Source: Leptasterias polaris | Taxonomy: Eukaryota > Echinodermata > Asteroidea > Forcipulatida > Asteriidae | Length of the DNA: 64,000 nucleotides | NCBI GenBank assembly: GCA_037783415.1 | Contig: JAZGTN010000212.1 | Location: 372,001-436,000 of the forward strand | Direction of reading: 5' to 3' | Shown here: positions 38,901 to 44,900 of the stretch, in pieces | How positions within the stretch are numbered: position 1 is the first letter of the stretch | How the letters are laid out: each line of letters opens with the position of its first letter | Position numbers and translations under genes: made by a program | The notes under the pieces: model-generated | Databases searched by the model: none | What the model saw: the letters and a program-made list of their open reading frames with translations, nothing else | What the model was told of the DNA's origin: nothing

Positions 38901-41900
38901 ATTATTATCCCTGTTCGTCAAGCATGTTTAGACCAATCCTCAATCTTTCTTAACAACTCTTGACTGAGGAGCATACAACCCCAAGCTGTTAATTATATTA
39001 GGGCTAAGGGGTCGATCATGTGATAGTACCATCCCAGCTCTCTCTCATGTTCCAACTTATACACCTGGGTTAATGGAAGCAATTTATTATTAATTGTCTT
39101 GCTACTGCTGCAACCTGTGCTGCCAACTTGACCAATCAAAATAGCCATCTCTGCTCTCACAGATGCCCATTTACTCCTGGGTGAAGAGAAGAAATTATGG
39201 TTAAGTATCTTGCTCCTGCAACCTTTGCTGCCAAGTACGTAGCTACCCAATCACAAGAGCCATCTCTGCTCTCACAGATACCCGTTTATTCCTGGGTGAA
39301 GAGAAGCAATTATGGTTCAGTGTCTTGCTCAAGGACACAACTGTCATGACTCACGACTGGTATTCCAACCAGAATAATATAATAGGCATTTTAAACACTG
39401 TATCAAGGTGCTTTACACTATAACTACCCATGTTCATTTGAGCCTTAAGTATTCCTGACACTTATATCTTGATTCCTTTGAAAGATGCAGCACCGGCAGC
39501 CCAATTGTCGCACATGTTGCTAATTATTCACACCAACAATCTCTATCCTCACTGGTACCCATTTACTCCTGGGTGATGAGAAGCGTTTATGGTTAAATGT
39601 CTTGCCTTATAAGGACACAAGTGTGCATGACAGGGATTCGAACCCACACTCTGATGACTCAGCCATCAGAATTTGCGTTGAATGCTCTAGACCACTTGGC
39701 CATAACATAATACAAAGGAACACAAAGAAAAAATTATACATGACACTGATTCTGTTTTTAAAACTTCTTTTGAAGATGGAACACCCCCTGAGATCACAGG
39801 CTGTCCCGGCGACATCACGGTATCCATTGACCCGAGGTCAACAAGCGGTGGCGCCACATGGACGACACCCACTGCCGCCGATAACGGGGAATTGATCAGC
39901 TACGAGCCCAACATCAACCAGAGCTATGAGTTTCCGCTTGGAGACACAAATGTGACCTACCTTGCAGTGGACGCTGTTGGTTTAACTGCAGAGTGTCAGT
40001 TTACAGTCACAGTTGAAGGTAATTGTTCCAGCATCTCTACACATCATATTGATTTTATTCTCTTCACAACTAAGTTATTTTGCATATTCCATGACCTAAT
40101 CTTTAAATGCGAAGTTTTTTAATCTCCTTTTTTTGTGTGTGATCTCAACATCATTGTTTTGTGGAGTTTAAGTTTACTGTTATAGCTGATCCAAATATAA
40201 GAGACATAATTATGTTTTAAAAAATCTTCACAATTTATTAAAAACAATTTGTTTGAGTATAGTTTTGCCTGGGAATTTTAAAAAACAATTTTATTGTTGT
40301 TCTTTATTTTGTTGTTCCAGTATGAATAATATTTTCAGAAAGTATACATTATTTGAAAAATCATTGCATTATTAATATTTTTTTTAAATCTTCAATACGT
40401 TTAACCACTTTAGCAAGTGACTGGACTTGACTGTTCATGACTTTTGTGTCCTTATAAGCAAGACACTTAACCATTATTGCTTCATCCTTTGGATGGGACG
40501 TAAAACCGTTGGTCCTTTGTGTTATAATGTGCGTAAAAGTACCCAGTACACTTATCGTTAAGAGAAGGTGTTTGCCCTGGTGTTTCTGGTATGATTGGCT
40601 CCTGATTGCACCACAGCATCTTGTAAACTGTTACATGGTGCTATGTAAATAAATGGGTCTTATAATTCGAACAAAGCCCCCCCCCCCCCCCCCCCAATAC
40701 CTTGCAGAAAAATAATGTGCGTTAGCTTAAATAATATCAAATAATAAACCACAAGGGGAACTAACTGACTGTGGGTACATTTTTTTAATGATTTTGGGTT
40801 GAACAAAGAAAAACTGACTAGAGCGGGATTTGAACCAACGACCTCCGGTTTAACGTGCCGGCGCTCTACCAACTGAGCTTAAATAATTCTAATTACTTCT
40901 ACTCCTGTACTAATACTAATTAATTTTAGACATTCCTTTCTACAGTCAATGTTTTCAATACAAGGTAAACATTTGTTTATTGTTAACTTACGTAAGGTAC
41001 ATCATTGGTTTAATTATAAAGCATTTTTCCATTTTTGTGTCCAGAAAATTGCATTATATCCAACGAAACAAATAATTTTTAAAGAGATGAAACCATTTCA
41101 AATGGAACTATTTCTTGGGCCAAAGTAATGAAGTTTGTGATTCTTCCATCCAAAATTATTCTGGCCCCTTTTTGGGATTAAAGACAAATTATCACTAAAG
41201 TGTACAGGGAACAAGATTAGGCAACAACTAGCTAAAGGCTTATCACTTGTTTATACTCTGGTGACGGTTAAAATTCCAGTAACCAATGTTGTACCTTTTC
41301 ATTTAAGAAGGATTTTTGTTTACCATGTAAAACAAGTCAGTGTTTTTTGTTGGTCATTCCTGTTTGCAATTTCATGGCTCTGCTTACCACAGAATTCTGC
41401 ACTTGTGGCTCCCTGTAGTGTAAACCATGCGTGATTCTATAAGCTGTAAGCACAGCATTCCACCGTAACTCACAGCTCCCTGTAGATCGCCCGTGATTCT
41501 ATGAGCCATAAGCACAGCATTCCACCGTAACTAGCAGCTCCCTGTAGATTGCCCGTGATTCTATGAGCCATAAGCACAGCATTCCACCGTAACTAGCAGC
41601 TCCCTGTAGATTGCCCGTGATTCTATGAGCCATAAGCACAGCATTCCACCGTAACTCGCAGCTCCCTGTAGATCGCCCGTGATTCCAGGAGCCATAAGCA
41701 CAGCATTCCACCGTAACTTGCAGCTCCCTGTAGATTGCCCGTGATTCTATGAGCCACAAGCACAGCATTCCACCGTAACTTGCAGCTCCCTGTAGATCGC
41801 CTGTGATTCTAGGAGCCATAAGCACAGCATTCCACCGTAACTTGCAGCTCCCTGTAGATTGCCTGTGATTCTATGAGCCACAAGCACAGCATTCCACCGT

Positions 41901-44900
41901 AACTCGCAGCTCCCTGTAGATCGCCCGTGATTCCAGGAGCCATAAGCACAGCATTCCACCGTAACTCGCAGCTCCCTGTAGATTGCCCGTGATTCTATGA
42001 GCCACAAGCACAGCATTCCACCGTAACTTGCAGCTCCCTGTAGATCGCCTGTGATTCTAGGAGCCATAAGCACAGCATTCCACCGTAACTTGCAGCTCCC
42101 TGTAGATTGCCCGTGATTCTATGAGCCATAAGCACAGCATTCCACCGTAACTTGCAGCTCCCTGTAGATTGCCCGTGATTCTATGAGCCATAAGCACAGC
42201 ATTCCACCGTAACTCGCAGCTCCCTGTAGATTGCCCGTGATTCTATGAGCCATATAAGCACAGCATTCCACTAACTCGCAGCTCCCTGTAGATCGCCCGT
42301 GATTCTATGAGCCATAAGCACAGCATTCCACCGTAACTTGCAGCTCCCTGTAGATCGCCCGTGATTCTATGAGCCATAAGCACAGCATTCCACTGTAACT
42401 CACAGCTCCCTGTAGATTGCCCGTGATTCTATGAGCCATAAGCACAGCATTCCACTAATTCGCAGCTCCCTGTAGATCGCCCGTGATTCTAGGAGCCATA
42501 AGCACAGCATTCCACTAACTCGCAGCTCCCTGTAGATCGCCCGTGATTCTATGAGCCATAAGCACAGCATTCCACTGTAACTTGCAGCTCCCTGTAGATC
42601 GCCCGTGATTCTAGGAGCCATAAGCACAGCATTCCACTAACTCGCAGCTCCCTGTAGATCGCCCGTGATTCTATGAGCCATAAGCCCAGCATTCCACCGT
42701 AACTTGCAGCTCCCTGTAGATTGCCCGTGATTCTATGAGCCACAAGCACAGCATTCCACCGTAACTTGCAGCTCCCTGTAGATCGCCCGTGATTCTAGGA
42801 GCCATAAGCACAGCATTCCACTAACTCGCAGCTCCCTGTAGATCACACGTGATTCTATGAGCCATAAGCACAGAATTCCACCATGACTTATGGCCCCCTT
42901 TTAATTGCACAGAATTCTGCAGTAAGCAGAACTTAAGACCTGGGCCCAATTTCATAGAGCTGCTTAAGCATAAAAAGGAGATTAAGCACAATAAAATCAT
43001 GCTTACCAAAATAAGGTTACCAGCCAAAATACCATTCCACATGTACCACTTGTGGCTGGCTGGCGTCTGCCTATTTTTGCTAAGCAGAAAATGTATAAGC
43101 AATATAAGCTGCATAAGAAGCTCTATGAGATTGGACCCTCTTGGTAAGTCAATATATGTCACAAGTGTTCCCATTTGTAGCATGCTTGATTTTCACGCTA
43201 CGTCAGGCTCCAAAGCTGACAATATGCTCGTGTATAATTAACTCTGAATTTCCTTGTTTACCCAAACAAAAGCAATTCTTAGTACACAAGTGAACAGTTT
43301 ATAACACGAGTTTCTGAAATGGAGGTCTAAAACTAAACATATTCTTGCATAAATCTTTATTTAAAAAAATTACTCAATGCGATCCTTATGGGCATCTCGT
43401 GAGGTGGTGTGGTTTATGGTGAAATCAAATCACACTTACCAACATGAGTGGTTTTTATTTTTGTGGCTTTAAAGTTGTTTTGTCAAAATCTGATGACTGC
43501 AGGTAATTGACCTTGTTGTTCAGTGTTGTTCAATGTTAGGGTGGTTTATTTTGGGAAGGACAAGGGTCAGCAAGTGTTGGTAATTCCCCCATGCCAGTAA
43601 TGTTTTGTAAATTGGTCGGTACATGTGTTGTGGTTTGTTCATTTGTACATATAAAAATGGCAATCTGTTTTTGCTCATTTGCAAATGTCCTGTAAATTCG
43701 TTCATTTATATTTTGCTACTACTGGAAAGCATAATGCTTGCATATTCATCACAGGCAGATGTTATTTTGTGTCAAGCTGGCACTTCGTACCTGTTACATC
43801 ATTGGCTATAGATCGGCCTGCGCATACACATAAATAACCTACTGACTATCGTGGTTGCGCCATTTCTGGAGTCAATGTCCCTGTGTGTTATATTTCCAGT
43901 AGTGCATATTTTGTTGGTGACGCGGCGTTTACACACTTACCTGTTGACTCCCAAAATGGTGATTGGGCAGACAGTCGCCGCATGATGCACGCTAAGGGGT
44001 CAGTAGAAACAACAATGGATCCTACCCAGTAATGGTGTCACACTTGGATTTGTTTATTTGTACGAAACTGTTTGTCAGTGCTTTGTTTTGCCGTAGTAAG
44101 TTGTTGTTGTGCATGGTTTCTGTTTCTGTAACAGATATTTATTTTATTGCAGCCACCCCTCACCTAATATCACAACTTCACCCCAAACACTTCAGTGTCC
44201 AGTTGCCATCACCCAGTGTTTGTGTGTGTCGGTGTTTTCCATAGGCCAAATGATAAAAAAATAATTGATTAGCGCCATAAAAAAAGAAAAACTGCCATGG
44301 CAGGTTGTTGACTACATCATTCAAACTCTTGATTACATTTTCTATTGAGTTGACCAACCAATTAAAACAATGCCAATTGGAAGTGTTCAAATTTCTTTCC
44401 TCTTATTTTGTTCTACAGCACGGTGTAACTTATCCCTATCGACTCCGGGACAGAAAAACAACTACGACTACAAATTCATGTTTCCGTTGGCCAAGCCAAC
44501 AGAGGAGGATAGAATACGCTTTGATTTCGCCGTTCGTTCAGGCGGAACCGTGTTTGTTGCCCTGGCTGGAGATAGGGAAAGTCCTCGTGTATATGAGATT
44601 GGTGAGTAAAACAACAATTTACTTTCTGATAAAAGGTTTGAAAAAATGTGTTGATCAAAGTGACAAATAAACCTGGAGGAAAAATGAATATTCAAATATT
44701 CATTGATCGGTTTATTTTGGGGGTGAATGTTGAAAACCACATGATCCGTGACAAAGGCCACTTCGGGATGAGATACTTAGAAGGAAAAATTATTGTTAAA
44801 GGTATTATACAGGATTGGCAGAGCTGACAAAATAATCACAGTGTTCATGTTTTGTGTAATCAACCACATACATGAAATAACAAACCTGTGAAAATTTGAG

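Noticed and set aside
40791..40879. Functional tRNA gene
   Set aside because: A- and B-box-like blocks are present, but the same sequence with the same non-tRNA body occurs at 53463 and 61121, and the acceptor stem does not pair. SINE is the better call.
41499..42749. Long minus-strand open frames with repeating WLIESRAIYRELQ-type translation
   Set aside because: They are the translated 62-bp satellite. The unit is not a multiple of three, the frame shifts every copy and there are no splice or start signals.
41395..42905. CRISPR-like array
   Set aside because: Units are contiguous with no spacers, and the DNA is animal.
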